A stretch of DNA of 9,830 nt, from positions 1 through 9,830 of the forward strand of contig LJCR01000044.1 of the NCBI GenBank assembly GCA_001399705.1. Reading direction: 5' to 3'. The notes beneath the pieces are model-generated. The model worked only from the letters and a program-made list of their open reading frames with translations, made no database searches and was not told the origin of the DNA. The position numbers and the translations under genes were made by a program. This DNA is from Kouleothrix aurantiaca (GTDB lineage: Bacteria; Chloroflexota; Chloroflexia; Chloroflexales; Roseiflexaceae). Shown here in pieces: positions 1-7,781 of the stretch; the stretch's first letter is position 1; the number at the start of each line of letters is the position of its first letter.

Positions 1-76
1 GGGTACGTCAGCCTCGCCGGTTCGGACTGCGGCATGTGTTTCTCGTACGTTGTTCAGCGGGGGTGGAGGTGCGAAG
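1..76 (+). other. Left-edge stretch, possible 3' end of an upstream gene
   Basis: All three plus-strand frames are open from the window edge. One ends at TGA 78-80, which overlaps the GTG start at 77 by four bases (GTGA), the classic pattern of translational coupling. Another ends at TGA 91-93 and has a higher share of G or C in third positions. Either could be the tail of an upstream gene. Fewer than 31 residues are visible and I do not recognise them, so no function is proposed. Confidence 0.25.
65..70 (+). promoter_or_regulatory. Shine-Dalgarno site for the cytochrome c gene
   Basis: GGAGGT lies six bases before GTG 77. It decides the start: the in-frame ATG at 50 lies upstream of this site and has no comparable site of its own, so translation most likely begins at 77. 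Confidence 0.6.
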
Positions 77-565
77 GTGACGGAGTCTCATGAGATGCCG
101 CGCGGCAGGGGCATGCGAATCTTCGTCGCCGGCCTAATCGCGGCGCTGGTGGTTGGTTTCGTCGCGCTGAGTCTGCGCGGCGCGACCCGAACTGGCCGCG
201 CCGACCCAAACGACGTCCGGCAGGTCGCGCTTGGTCAGCAGGTGTATGCCGCGCGGTGTGCCAGTTGTCACGGCATGAATCTGGAGGGTCAGCCGAATTG
301 GAAAGAAGGGCCGCTGAACGGACCGCGCCCCGCGCCGCCACACGATGTGAACGGCCACACCTGGCACCACGCCGACGTGCTGTTGTTCGACATCGTCAAG
401 CGTGGCGGGCAGGCGGCCGTGCCGTCGGATTACCAGAGCGGCATGCCGCCTTTTGGTGGCGCCCTAAGCGACGATGAGATCTGGGCGGTGCTAGCCTACA
501 TTAAGAGCCGCTGGCCGGCGGACATCCGGGCCGCACAGGAGCAGGTCAACCAGCAGACACCGTAA
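77..565 (+). CDS. Membrane-anchored class I monohaem cytochrome c
   Basis: This is probably an electron carrier held at the outer face of the cytoplasmic membrane. With the GTG start the protein has 162 residues. A basic N-terminus (RGRGMR) is followed by one hydrophobic segment at about 14-33, which acts as an uncleaved anchor or signal. The haem motif is C61-A-S-C64-H65, and the likely axial methionine is M123 in SGMPPFGG. This is followed by the usual C-terminal helix (DDEIWAVLAYIKSRWP). The length is normal for a single-domain class I cytochrome c. An upstream in-frame ATG at 50 would add nine residues but lacks a ribosome site. The redox partner is unknown. The ccdA- and ccmF-like genes in this window are of the kind needed to mature such a protein. 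Haem binding is certain from the motif; the specific role is inferred. Confidence 0.88.
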   Translation: MTESHEMPRGRGMRIFVAGLIAALVVGFVALSLRGATRTGRADPNDVRQVALGQQVYAARCASCHGMNLEGQPNWKEGPLNGPRPAPPHDVNGHTWHHADVLLFDIVKRGGQAAVPSDYQSGMPPFGGALSDDEIWAVLAYIKSRWPADIRAAQEQVNQQTP

Positions 566-625
566 TGCCATCGCCGCACGAGGCGGCCAGCCCTAAGGCC
601 GCGAGATCGTGAGCCGCGGCGGCGT

Positions 626-635
626 GTTGTACAAC
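626..635 (+). repeat. 10-bp perfect palindrome in the intergenic gap
   Basis: GTTGTACAAC is a perfect palindrome in the 90-base gap between the cytochrome c and spermidine-synthase-like genes, 20 bases before the TTG start. It could be an operator half or chance. The same gap holds a small GC hairpin (573-577 with 583-587) without a T tract, so no terminator is called. Confidence 0.3.
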
Positions 636-655
636 CCTGGAAGGACGAGACACCA

Positions 656-2335
656 TTGGAACGTGAATCAGCAACACAATCCATCCCGGCACAGCGCGAT
701 GTGGTCGTACGCTCAAGTCGTTTTCTGCTGCTGGTGGTCTTCTTCGCGGGCATCGGCACCCTGGGGATCGAGATGGTCGCCTCCCGGCTGCTGGCCCCCT
801 ACTTCGGCACCTCCCAGCCGATCTGGGCCGCCGTGATCGGCTTGACGCTGGTCTATTTGGCGATCGGCTATCGCCTCGGCGGTTCGCTCGCCGATCGCCG
901 ACCCGACGAGCGGACGCTCTACCAGGTGATCGTCTGGGCTGGCCTGTTGACCGGATTCATCCCGCTCCTCTCAGCCCCGATCCTGCGCTTCGCCCAGCAG
1001 GCGCTGGCGCAGTTCCTGGTCGGCGGCTTCCTGGGCGCGCTGTTCGGCGTGCTCGTTCTGTTTTCCCTGCCGGTCATCCTGATGGCGATGGTCAGTCCGT
1101 TCGCCGTCCGGCTCCAACTCAAACGGGTCGAGGCCGGTGTGGCGGTAGCTGGCAGTGTGGCCGGCGCACTGTCGGCACTGTCGACCGTCGGCTCGATCGT
1201 TGGCACGTTTCTGGCCGCACTGTACCTCATTCCAGCGATCGGCACCACCCGCACGATCTACCTGATCGCCGTGTTCCTGATCATCACGGGCCTGCTCGGC
1301 CTGCGCGACTGGCGCTACCTGCTGCCGCTGCTGATAGTCGCCGGCCTGTTCTACTATACGACGGCGACGCGCGACAGCATCAAGTCGGCCGATTGCTTAG
1401 GCTGCGTGCTGGTCGCTGAAGAAGAATCGGCGTACAACTACCTCCAGGTCGCCACGCGGGAGACGCCGCGTGGCATGACGGTCAACCTGATCATGAACGA
1501 GGGCCAGGCGATCCAGTCCATCCGTAACACGCGCTTCGAGGAAACCGGCGATCCGCTGGATCTACTGACAGGCGGCGGGCCGTGGGATTACTTTGCCGTG
1601 GCGCCGTACTTCGTGCCGGATCGAGATCCTTCGGCGGTGGCGAGCCTGGCAATGCTCGGCTCGGCCACCGGCACGGTACCGGCGCAGTTTCTCGCGACGT
1701 ACGGCCCGCGAACGCGGATCGACGCGGTGGAGATCGACCCGCGTATCATCGCGCTCGGCCGCGAGTACTTTGGTATGCGCGACAGCGCGGTCGCGACTGA
1801 CTATCCGAACTACCGTGTCCACGCGCAGGACGCGCGTTACTGGCTGACGACCAATCAAGGGGCGTACGATGTCATTGGTCTGGACGCCTACCGGCAGCCG
1901 TATGTGCCGTTTCACCTGACGACCGTCGAGTTTTTCGAACTCGTCCGCTCGCGACTGACCCCCGACGGCGTGGCCGTGGTGAACGCCGGCAAGGGGGTCG
2001 GTGGCGACGACCGGCTGGGGCAGGCCCTTGCCAGCACCATGCGCGAGGTCTTTCCACAGGTATTCATCATCGACACCGCCGGCTTCGCCAATCAGATTGT
2101 CGTTGGGGTCAACCGGCCGGTGGGTGATGGCGTGGCGAATTTTCAGGCCAACTACGCGCGGATGCAAAACCCCACGCTGCGCGCAGTGATGGATTGGTCG
2201 CTCCGTCTAGGCTCCGCGCCGATCCGTGAGTTCCGCATTGAGACGGCGCGCTACGCCCCCTTCACCGACGACCGCGCGCCGGTCGAGCAGCTGATCGACA
2301 CGCTGATCTTCGATGCGGCGCTCGGTAAGCAGTGA
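656..2335 (+). CDS. Seven-helix membrane protein fused to a spermidine-synthase-like domain
   Basis: The protein has 559 residues. Residues about 22-234 form roughly seven membrane segments, with a conserved-looking start (GTLGIEMVASRLLAPYFGTS). Residues about 255-550 form a spermidine-synthase/methyltransferase fold: a nucleotide-type loop (AMLGSATGT, 333-340), an acidic residue ending strand 2 (VEIDPRI, about 358-364), QDARYWL (391-397) and YDVIGLDAYRQPYVPFHLTT (404-423). In true aminopropyltransferases the catalytic loop reads roughly D-S/T-x-D-P. Here it is DAYRQP, so polyamine synthesis is doubtful and the substrate is unknown. Fusions of this type are usually annotated as fused MFS/spermidine synthase. 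The start is TTG with GGAAGGA at 639-645, ten bases upstream. GTG 701 is an alternative. The next gene begins 17 bases after the stop, suggesting one transcript. Confidence 0.85.
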   Translation: MERESATQSIPAQRDVVVRSSRFLLLVVFFAGIGTLGIEMVASRLLAPYFGTSQPIWAAVIGLTLVYLAIGYRLGGSLADRRPDERTLYQVIVWAGLLTGFIPLLSAPILRFAQQALAQFLVGGFLGALFGVLVLFSLPVILMAMVSPFAVRLQLKRVEAGVAVAGSVAGALSALSTVGSIVGTFLAALYLIPAIGTTRTIYLIAVFLIITGLLGLRDWRYLLPLLIVAGLFYYTTATRDSIKSADCLGCVLVAEEESAYNYLQVATRETPRGMTVNLIMNEGQAIQSIRNTRFEETGDPLDLLTGGGPWDYFAVAPYFVPDRDPSAVASLAMLGSATGTVPAQFLATYGPRTRIDAVEIDPRIIALGREYFGMRDSAVATDYPNYRVHAQDARYWLTTNQGAYDVIGLDAYRQPYVPFHLTTVEFFELVRSRLTPDGVAVVNAGKGVGGDDRLGQALASTMREVFPQVFIIDTAGFANQIVVGVNRPVGDGVANFQANYARMQNPTLRAVMDWSLRLGSAPIREFRIETARYAPFTDDRAPVEQLIDTLIFDAALGKQ

Positions 2336-2352
2336 ACGGCTAAGGAAACTGT

Positions 2353-2799
2353 ATGAACAGCATGATGGGAAAGCATTGGCGGCTCCTGCCGATCGCACTC
2401 GCCGCGCTTGTGCTGCTGTCCGGCTGCGGCGGCGAGGTGCCAGCCGCTGCGCCGGCAGGCGTACCACTGCGGGTCGCGGGCGGCGCGTACAGCAACGTCG
2501 CGCCGCAGCAGTTCGCCGAGATGTTGAAGAACAAGGACTTCTTCTTCGTCAACACGCACATCCCCTATGAGGGCGAGATCGGGCCTACTGACGCTTTCAT
2601 CCCATTCGACCAGACCACGCGAAAGCTTAACGAGTACCCCACTGACAAGAACGCGAAGATTGTGGTGTACTGCCGCAGTGGGCGTATGTCCGACATCGCC
2701 GCGCGCGAGCTGGTCAAAGCCGGCTACACCAACGTGTGGAATCTGGACGGAGGCATGATCGCGTGGGAACGGGCGGGATATGCGATTGTAACGAAGTAG
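2353..2799 (+). CDS. Rhodanese-domain lipoprotein
   Basis: This is a 148-residue exported lipoprotein with one rhodanese domain. Residues 1-24 are a lipoprotein signal (KHWR, then a hydrophobic stretch) with lipobox LLSGC, so C25 would be lipidated and the domain would sit outside the membrane. A low-complexity Ala/Pro linker precedes the rhodanese fold. The active loop is C107-R-S-G-R-M-S, the persulfide-forming cysteine with its usual anion-binding loop, and the domain ends with the typical LDGGMIAWERAGY. Rhodaneses transfer sulfane sulfur; the natural donor and acceptor here are unknown. TAAGGA at 2341-2346 fits ATG 2353, though two more ATGs follow within four codons. It lies between the spermidine-synthase-like gene and the CcdA-like transporter. 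This suggests, as inference, a role in extracytoplasmic thiol or sulfur redox linked to cytochrome maturation. Confidence 0.88.
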   Translation: MNSMMGKHWRLLPIALAALVLLSGCGGEVPAAAPAGVPLRVAGGAYSNVAPQQFAEMLKNKDFFFVNTHIPYEGEIGPTDAFIPFDQTTRKLNEYPTDKNAKIVVYCRSGRMSDIAARELVKAGYTNVWNLDGGMIAWERAGYAIVTK

Positions 2800-2872
2800 C
2801 GTTCGTACCAGGAGAACGGAGCAGTACCCGTGGCTCAACTCAATGGCAACCCTGCATGTAGTTGGAGGTATT

Positions 2873-3817
2873 ATGTCGAGCTATGATGTCCGTCCAGCGC
2901 CAGCGAGCGCTACCGAGACCGCGCCGCCAGATCGCTCCTGGGCGCGCCCGCTGCTCGTCGGCTTTGGCGCGGTGCTAGCCGTCGCGCTGATCGCACTGCT
3001 GGGCTTGCGTAGTGGCGGGCAGGAGATCGTTTCGCCAACCGGCGGCGCGAGCGCACTGGTACTGGCGCCTGCGGCGTTCCTTGCCGGCATGCTCAGCTTC
3101 CTCTCGCCCTGCTGTCTGCCTGTACTATCGGCCTACTTCGCCTACACTGTTCAGTCCGGGCGCGAGCGGATGATTTTGACTACGATGGCATTCTTCTTCG
3201 GCGTGGCAACGACGATAGTCGTGCTCGGCGCCAGCGCGACCGCATTAAGCCAGCTGCTGTTCCGCAACCTCTCAACGCTCACGCTCATCGGCGGCATGGT
3301 TGTGATCGGCTTCGGCGTCATGAGTATCCTCGGTAAGGGGTTTTCTGGCATCCAGATTGCCGGCCGGCCTGGCGTGGGTGTGGCGGGCGCCTACGTCTAC
3401 GGTGCGACCTTCGCGCTCGGCTGGACCGCGTGCGTCGGCCCCATCCTGGGCGCGCTGCTCACGATGCTGGCGACAACACAGGGCCTGGCGGTGGCGCAGG
3501 GCGCCGTACTGGCGTTTATCTACGCACTCGGCCTTGGCATGCCGCTGATCGCCCTCGCGACTTACCTCAGCCGGTGTGACCGCAACTCGCGTGTCCGGCG
3601 GATCTTGCGCGGGCGGGGCTTCTCGCTCAATCTGGGCTTCACCACGCTCTACCTCCACACCACTAGCATCGCCAGCGGCCTGCTGCTGATCGCCATGGGC
3701 GTACTGCTGGCGACCGGCCAGCTCACGACGCTGAGCCGCTGGGCGGTGCAGACATCGCTCACGCAGTGGGTGCTCAGCCTGGAAGAGTGGATCAGGGAGC
3801 TCTTCGTCGGTCGCTAG
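2873..3817 (+). CDS. ccdA: CcdA/DsbD-family membrane thiol-disulfide transporter
   Basis: Members of this family carry electrons from cytoplasmic thioredoxin across the membrane to reduce apocytochrome or other exported thiols. The protein has 314 residues from ATG 2873 and about seven hydrophobic segments between 27 and 282. The two family signatures are present: SFLSPCCLPVLSAYFAY (C80, C81) and GWTACVGPILGALL (C187), giving the cysteine pair that cycles between dithiol and disulfide. Two oddities stand out: the first motif has adjacent cysteines where SPCVLP is usual, and the proline normally before the second cysteine is alanine. A stretch of about 50 residues precedes the first family motif. 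GGAGGT at 2864-2869 sits just before ATG 2873; an in-frame ATG at 2843 would add ten residues but has no ribosome site close by. It is probably co-transcribed with the rhodanese lipoprotein. Confidence 0.88.
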   Translation: MSSYDVRPAPASATETAPPDRSWARPLLVGFGAVLAVALIALLGLRSGGQEIVSPTGGASALVLAPAAFLAGMLSFLSPCCLPVLSAYFAYTVQSGRERMILTTMAFFFGVATTIVVLGASATALSQLLFRNLSTLTLIGGMVVIGFGVMSILGKGFSGIQIAGRPGVGVAGAYVYGATFALGWTACVGPILGALLTMLATTQGLAVAQGAVLAFIYALGLGMPLIALATYLSRCDRNSRVRRILRGRGFSLNLGFTTLYLHTTSIASGLLLIAMGVLLATGQLTTLSRWAVQTSLTQWVLSLEEWIRELFVGR

Positions 3818-3825
3818 TGGCCACG

Positions 3826-3844
3826 TACCTGGCTTGATCAGGTA
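3826..3844 (+). repeat. Short inverted repeat after the ccdA-like gene
   Basis: TACCTG (3826-3831) and CAGGTA (3839-3844) flank a seven-base loop, nine bases after the stop. A second weak hairpin (AGCC 3849-3852, GGCT 3860-3863) follows. Neither has a clear T tract, so termination is only possible. The rest of the 177-base gap to 3994 shows no gene, RNA or convincing promoter. Confidence 0.25.
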
Positions 3845-3994
3845 ACAGAGCCCTCTTGCGGCTTTGAGGATACATAGCGCGCTCGCAGGCGCACGGGTAG
3901 AGTTGGATGGTAGCGCTTGGACTATCCGCCTGGGCTGTAACCATGGTGATTATTTCACGCGCGCCAGCCAGAAGAATCACGGAAGAGATGTCTT

Positions 3995-4588
3995 ATGCAT
4001 GACCAAAGCGCACCCGAATCTTCGCCAACGCTCACCGGAGGCGGCGCACGCTGGTTCCTCACCGCCACTGCAATTGCAGGGTACGGGTTGACAGTGTTTG
4101 GTGGGTTTGTACCCGCGATGACGGGTGCGGTAGTGAGCGCCATAGCGATGATAGCGCTTGGGGCTGCGCTGTATATCTACACGAATACTCAACTCGGCCC
4201 CGTTACTGCGCAGCCACGACTCGCTGGCCGCGCACAGGCAGTGCAGCGACGCTACCGCACTCTGGCGATCGCAAGCGCTGGCGCGCTTTACCTCGCGCTG
4301 GTTGTCGGCGCGCTCGTCACTGATCGCCGTGCCGTCTGGGACTGCCTCGCACTGCCGTTCTGCCCTGCGCCCAGCGATCTGGCACTAATCGCGATGACGC
4401 ACCGAGTCCTCGCAGCGCTAGCGACCCTGCTGATGGCGCTTGCACTTGGCGCCATCTTTACTCGTTACGCCCTGCGACTACGACGTGAAGGGACAATCGG
4501 CGCTGCCTGGAGACTCTACAAATTCTCATTACTCTACCTGGCGCTGTTGTTTGGAGCGATGGTCGCAGATCGGATATGGTTGGCGTAA
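3995..4588 (+). CDS. CtaA/COX15-like half-size membrane protein
   Basis: The protein has 197 residues and about five membrane segments (roughly 20-40, 42-62, 90-109, 128-155, 171-191). The core resembles half of haem A synthase: after the segment YLALVVGALVTD comes an extracytoplasmic loop with C117-X5-C123 (CLALPFC, compare CPDWPLC in CtaA-type proteins). Then MTHRVLAAL follows, matching the haem-binding histidine helix (H136). True CtaA/COX15 has eight helices in two homologous halves with four key histidines. This protein has only one clear Cys-pair-plus-His unit, so it may dimerise, act on or carry haem, or be a diverged relative with another job. AAGAGA six bases before ATG 3995 supports the start. 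It follows the CcdA-like gene on the same strand and is convergent with the regulator. The family assignment is moderate; the function is not established. Confidence 0.6.
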   Translation: MHDQSAPESSPTLTGGGARWFLTATAIAGYGLTVFGGFVPAMTGAVVSAIAMIALGAALYIYTNTQLGPVTAQPRLAGRAQAVQRRYRTLAIASAGALYLALVVGALVTDRRAVWDCLALPFCPAPSDLALIAMTHRVLAALATLLMALALGAIFTRYALRLRREGTIGAAWRLYKFSLLYLALLFGAMVADRIWLA

Positions 4589-4666
4589 GTACGGCCGGGC
4601 GGTCGTCTTAAAGCAACAACTTTCAGGTCCATTGGGCGCACCGTTCGGCCCGGTTCATGGCCCTTT

Positions 4667-5104
4667 CTACTCCTCTCCGTGGCGTGCTGTGTGTTGTTCA
4701 ATAATCCCACAGACACAGGCATCCGTGTGCCGCGTTTGACGTGCTTCTTCACGGAGCGTCAGCAGCTCCGTGCGGAAGTCCGAGAGCGTGCGGAGTTGCT
4801 CCTCCACGGCCCGTAGTTTGTGATCAAGGAGTCCTACGACGTGCTCACACGGCGGGGCGCCGGTGCGCCGCAACGCCAGAATTTGGCCAATCTCCTCAAG
4901 CGTCAGTCCGACCGCCTTTGCCTTACTGATAAAATGCAACCGCTCACGGTCAGCATCACCGTAGAGCCGATAACCGTTGTCAGTCCGCTTTGCAGGTGGC
5001 AGCAGACCGATTTCCTCATAATAGCGTATTGTCTTTGGGTTAATCCCTAGTTCAGTGGCCAGTTCGCCTATACGCACCTGATGTGCAGTTGCCGTGTATT
5101 CCAT
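4667..5104 (-). CDS. MerR-family metal-responsive transcription regulator
   Basis: This 145-residue regulator is transcribed divergently from the metal ATPase. The N-terminal winged helix reads [29 protein letters not shown], then the second wing ([17 protein letters not shown]), followed by a long dimerisation helix from about 83 to 122. Candidate metal ligands are C86 (PPCEHV), at the position used by divalent-ion sensors such as MerR and ZntR and occupied by serine in CueR, and the C-terminal pair C130-X-C132 (DACVCGII). No cysteine is seen where MerR has its middle ligand. Members of this family bend and untwist promoters with overlong spacers, and such a promoter lies between the two genes. 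The start is supported by AGAGGT (minus strand) six bases before ATG. The inducing ion cannot be fixed from sequence; Cu(I), Hg(II), Zn or Cd remain possible. Confidence 0.9.
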   Translation of the reverse strand: MEYTATAHQVRIGELATELGINPKTIRYYEEIGLLPPAKRTDNGYRLYGDADRERLHFISKAKAVGLTLEEIGQILALRRTGAPPCEHVVGLLDHKLRAVEEQLRTLSDFRTELLTLREEARQTRHTDACVCGIIEQHTARHGEE

Positions 5105-5152
5105 CTTGATACCTCTTCATCTCATTTTGAAATAATGCTAACACATTTCCCC

Positions 5153-5184
5153 TTGACATTCCAGTTGGCTGGAAGGTGTATAGT
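5153..5184 (+). promoter_or_regulatory. MerR-type promoter with a CueR-like operator for the metal ATPase
   Basis: TTGACA (5153-5158) and TATAGT (5179-5184) are separated by 20 bp, longer than the usual 17 and typical of promoters that MerR proteins activate by distortion. The spacer holds a perfect dyad, TTCCAG-TTGG-CTGGAA (5159-5174), with two further matching pairs outside one mismatch. The right arm CTGGAAGGT is the kind seen in CueR-controlled copper promoters. The -10 box also lies in a smaller repeat, GTGTA-TAG-TACAC (5176-5188). The adjacent regulator presumably binds here and may control itself as well. Confidence 0.85.
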
Positions 5185-5191
5185 ACACTCG

Positions 5192-5226
5192 TGTAGCAGG
5201 CGCAGGGCACTTCTTCACCTGCTACA
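5192..5226 (+). promoter_or_regulatory. Leader hairpin at the 5' end of the ATPase mRNA
   Basis: TGTAGCAGG (5192-5200) and CCTGCTACA (5218-5226) form a perfect 9-bp stem around a 17-base loop. The stem starts about eight bases after the -10 box, so it would form at or near the very 5' end of the transcript, leaving the ribosome site at 5238 free. An mRNA-stabilising or leader role is inferred. Confidence 0.5.
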
Positions 5227-5237
5227 ACAGATACAAT

Positions 5238-5243
5238 GGAGGT
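5238..5243 (+). promoter_or_regulatory. Shine-Dalgarno site for the metal ATPase
   Basis: GGAGGT lies five bases before GTG 5249. It excludes the longer reading frame from 5081, which would run through the promoter and the leader hairpin. Confidence 0.8.
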
Positions 5244-5248
5244 GTACT

Positions 5249-7741
5249 GTGGCACAGACTATCAATTTTCGAATCACGGGTGAGCAAAAGCTCAATTGCG
5301 CCGGGTGTGAGCAGCGCCTCGGTACTGCACTGTGGCACATGCCAGGTATTGAGGACGTGCAGGCCAGCGCCAAAACGCAGCAGGTTACGGTTACTGTTGA
5401 TCCGACCAAAGTTGTACCTGAACAGGTCCGGGCGCGTCTTGAGCAGATGGGCTATGAGGTGACGACAACCGATGGCGCAGCGTCTCAGTCGGAGACGGTA
5501 GAAGAGGATGCACCTCCCCACGAAGAGGTCGTTCCCGGAAATGGTGCCGCAAAGCTGCAAATGAAGCTTGGCGGTATGCATTGCTCACTATGCACGAAGT
5601 CAATCCATACCACACTTGGTCTGCTTGGCGGGGTCCAAGAGGTGCAGGTCAGTATTGCCCATCAAGAGGCCCTCGTGCACTATGACCCGACACGAGTGAG
5701 CGCCGTCGCCATTGAGCAGGCTCTCGAGGACATTGGTTTTACGGTTCATGCACCAGATGAGGCAGAAATCTTTGCCCAAGAGGAGCGTGAACTACGGATC
5801 GCGCTGCGCAAGGCTATTATCGCGGGTGTGTTGCTTATCGCCGCATCGGCGCTCATGCTCATAACCGTGTTTGAGGGTCCAAGCCTCTGGCGGACACTGA
5901 CAATGGCGGCACTGGCGCTGTTTGCCTCCTTTGGCCCAGCGCGCTTTATCATCGTGCGCAACGGCTACCAGTCAATCCGGCGCGGTATTCTCAATCAAGA
6001 TGTACTGGTCTCGGCTTCGGCTCTTGGTGGCGTGATTGGCGGTGGTGTGGGCTTGCTCATTCCAGCAGTGCCGGCCGGTGGCTTCTTTGGCGCAACCGTC
6101 TTTGTGCTGGCTTTCCACCTTATCGGTGGCTACGTCTCGGTTCTTGTGCACGTGCGCGCCTCACAATCGGTGCGCCGGCTCCTGTCGCTAGAGCCGCCGA
6201 CAGCGCGCCGGATTGAGGCAGATGGGGAAGAGGTTGAGGTGGCGCTTGACCGCCTGGCCGTGGGCGATTTGGTTCGTGTGCGACCCGGTGAGCGCATTCC
6301 AGTGGACGGGGTGACCGTCGATGGCGCCTCAGCCGTTGATGAGAGCCTGGTCACCGGTGAGCCTATCCCACATGACAAACTACCAGGGGATACCGTCATT
6401 GGCGGCGCGCTCAACCAGACCGGTAGCCTCGTTATTCGGGTGAGTGCCGTCGGCAAAGATACATTCCTGCGAAACGTCGCGCGCCAGGTCGCGGAAGCCC
6501 GTGCAATGAAGCCAGGAATTTTGCGGCTGGTTGACCGGGTGTTACTCGTCTACGTGCCAGCAGTGTTTGCGGCAAGTGCGGTGGGCTTGCTTGTCTGGAC
6601 ACTCCTTCCCTCGGTATGGGTGGGACAGCCTGATTGGTTGCGAGCAGGCTTTGCCGCCTTAAGCGTACTGATTATGGGCTACCCATGCGCACTCGGCATG
6701 GCGACACCGCTCGCGATTGTCCGGGCGAGCGGCGAGGCAGCAGAGCGAGGCATCCTGATGCGCTCTGGTGAGGCATTCCACGTCTTCAAAAACGTCAGAA
6801 CTATTGTCTTCGACAAGACCGGAACGCTGACGGTGGGGAAACCCACGCTGGCGGATTGCCAGGCAGCGGATGGCGGTGGCCAGGAGGTGCTGCGTCTGGC
6901 AGCGAGTGCTGAGAGCCTCTCGGAGCACCCGCTTGCGCACGCCATTGTCACCGCGGCGAAGGAGCAGGGATTGACGCTCTCAACTCCCACGACCTTTGAT
7001 GCGCGCCCCGGCCGTGGCGTTCTTGCAACCGTGGAGGGACACACTGTGCTGGTCGGCACCGCACGCTTTTTGAGCGAGCAGGGTATCGATACATTGGCAC
7101 TTCAACCGCTTTTGGAGCGTTCGCGAGCGCAGGGGCAAACAGCGGTGCTTGTCGCGGTTGATGGAAAGGCAACCGGCTTGCTTGCCGTTTCAGACCAGCT
7201 CAAAGATGGAGCAAAAGAGATGGTCACACAGCTCAAGCGCCTGGGGCTTGATGTTGTGCTACTCACCGGTGATAACCGCCAGACAGCTGAGACGGTTGCC
7301 GATGCGCTGGGTATTACTCGGGTGCTTGCCGAGGTACTGCCCGGAGACAAGGCAGACGAAATCCGCCGTCTTCAGGCGCAGGGAGCAAAGGTCGCAATGG
7401 TCGGCGATGGCATCAACGACGCTCCGGCCTTAATGCAAGCTGATGTCGGCATTGCGATTGGTGCCGGAACCGACATCGCCATTGATGCGGCTGATGTGGT
7501 GCTTGTCAGCGAGCGGCTTGAAACACTTGGCCAGGCCCGCGAGCTTGCCCGGCGAAGTTACAACCTGACCGCCATCAATGTCGCGCTTGCGCTTGCCTTC
7601 AATGGGATCGGCGTTCTCGCGGCAGTGAGTGGAGTTGTTCAGCCGGTGTGGGCGATGCTGGCGATGGCGGTGAGTGTGAGTGTGGTGCTTATCAACTCAT
7701 TTGCTGGCCGGCTCCTTCCCACAAAGATGCAGCGTGCGTGA
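5249..7741 (+). CDS. Heavy-metal P1B-type ATPase with a YPC motif and two HMA domains
   Basis: This membrane pump exports a soft metal ion at the cost of ATP. The protein has 830 residues from GTG 5249. Two HMA domains come first: residues 4-72 with C17-A-G-C20 and 102-168 with C112-S-L-C115, joined by an acidic linker. Helices begin near 186. The actuator motif is TGE (369-371), the phosphorylated aspartate is D522 in DKTGT, HP is at 560-561 and GDGIND at 719-724. The transmembrane metal site is unusual: Y478-P-C480 replaces CPC, and F784-N785 replaces the YN of copper pumps, whereas M806 and S809 of the last helix remain. The overall plan is closest to copper exporters (P1B-1), but the ion may differ. 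Transcription from the MerR-type promoter makes metal-induced expression likely. Third codon positions are less GC-biased than in the flanking cytochrome genes, hinting at acquisition as a cassette. Confidence 0.93.
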   Translation: MAQTINFRITGEQKLNCAGCEQRLGTALWHMPGIEDVQASAKTQQVTVTVDPTKVVPEQVRARLEQMGYEVTTTDGAASQSETVEEDAPPHEEVVPGNGAAKLQMKLGGMHCSLCTKSIHTTLGLLGGVQEVQVSIAHQEALVHYDPTRVSAVAIEQALEDIGFTVHAPDEAEIFAQEERELRIALRKAIIAGVLLIAASALMLITVFEGPSLWRTLTMAALALFASFGPARFIIVRNGYQSIRRGILNQDVLVSASALGGVIGGGVGLLIPAVPAGGFFGATVFVLAFHLIGGYVSVLVHVRASQSVRRLLSLEPPTARRIEADGEEVEVALDRLAVGDLVRVRPGERIPVDGVTVDGASAVDESLVTGEPIPHDKLPGDTVIGGALNQTGSLVIRVSAVGKDTFLRNVARQVAEARAMKPGILRLVDRVLLVYVPAVFAASAVGLLVWTLLPSVWVGQPDWLRAGFAALSVLIMGYPCALGMATPLAIVRASGEAAERGILMRSGEAFHVFKNVRTIVFDKTGTLTVGKPTLADCQAADGGGQEVLRLAASAESLSEHPLAHAIVTAAKEQGLTLSTPTTFDARPGRGVLATVEGHTVLVGTARFLSEQGIDTLALQPLLERSRAQGQTAVLVAVDGKATGLLAVSDQLKDGAKEMVTQLKRLGLDVVLLTGDNRQTAETVADALGITRVLAEVLPGDKADEIRRLQAQGAKVAMVGDGINDAPALMQADVGIAIGAGTDIAIDAADVVLVSERLETLGQARELARRSYNLTAINVALALAFNGIGVLAAVSGVVQPVWAMLAMAVSVSVVLINSFAGRLLPTKMQRA

Positions 7742-7781
7742 GGCAGAGATAGAGGCAGCAACCGACAAGAGATCAGACACA

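Noticed and set aside
1562..2167. 201-codon minus-strand open frame
   Set aside because: It lies fully inside the spermidine-synthase domain, has no recognisable motif and is explained by high GC.
2251..2838. 195-codon minus-strand open frame across the lipoprotein gene
   Set aside because: It covers the recognisable rhodanese lipoprotein on the other strand and shows no domain of its own.
3864..4091. 75-codon plus-strand frame before and into the CtaA-like gene
   Set aside because: It has no ribosome site or known motif and overlaps a better supported gene in another frame.
5081..5248. Upstream extension of the ATPase reading frame with extra cysteines
   Set aside because: It overlaps the regulator start, the promoter, the operator and the leader hairpin. 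GGAGGT before GTG 5249 gives a clear start.
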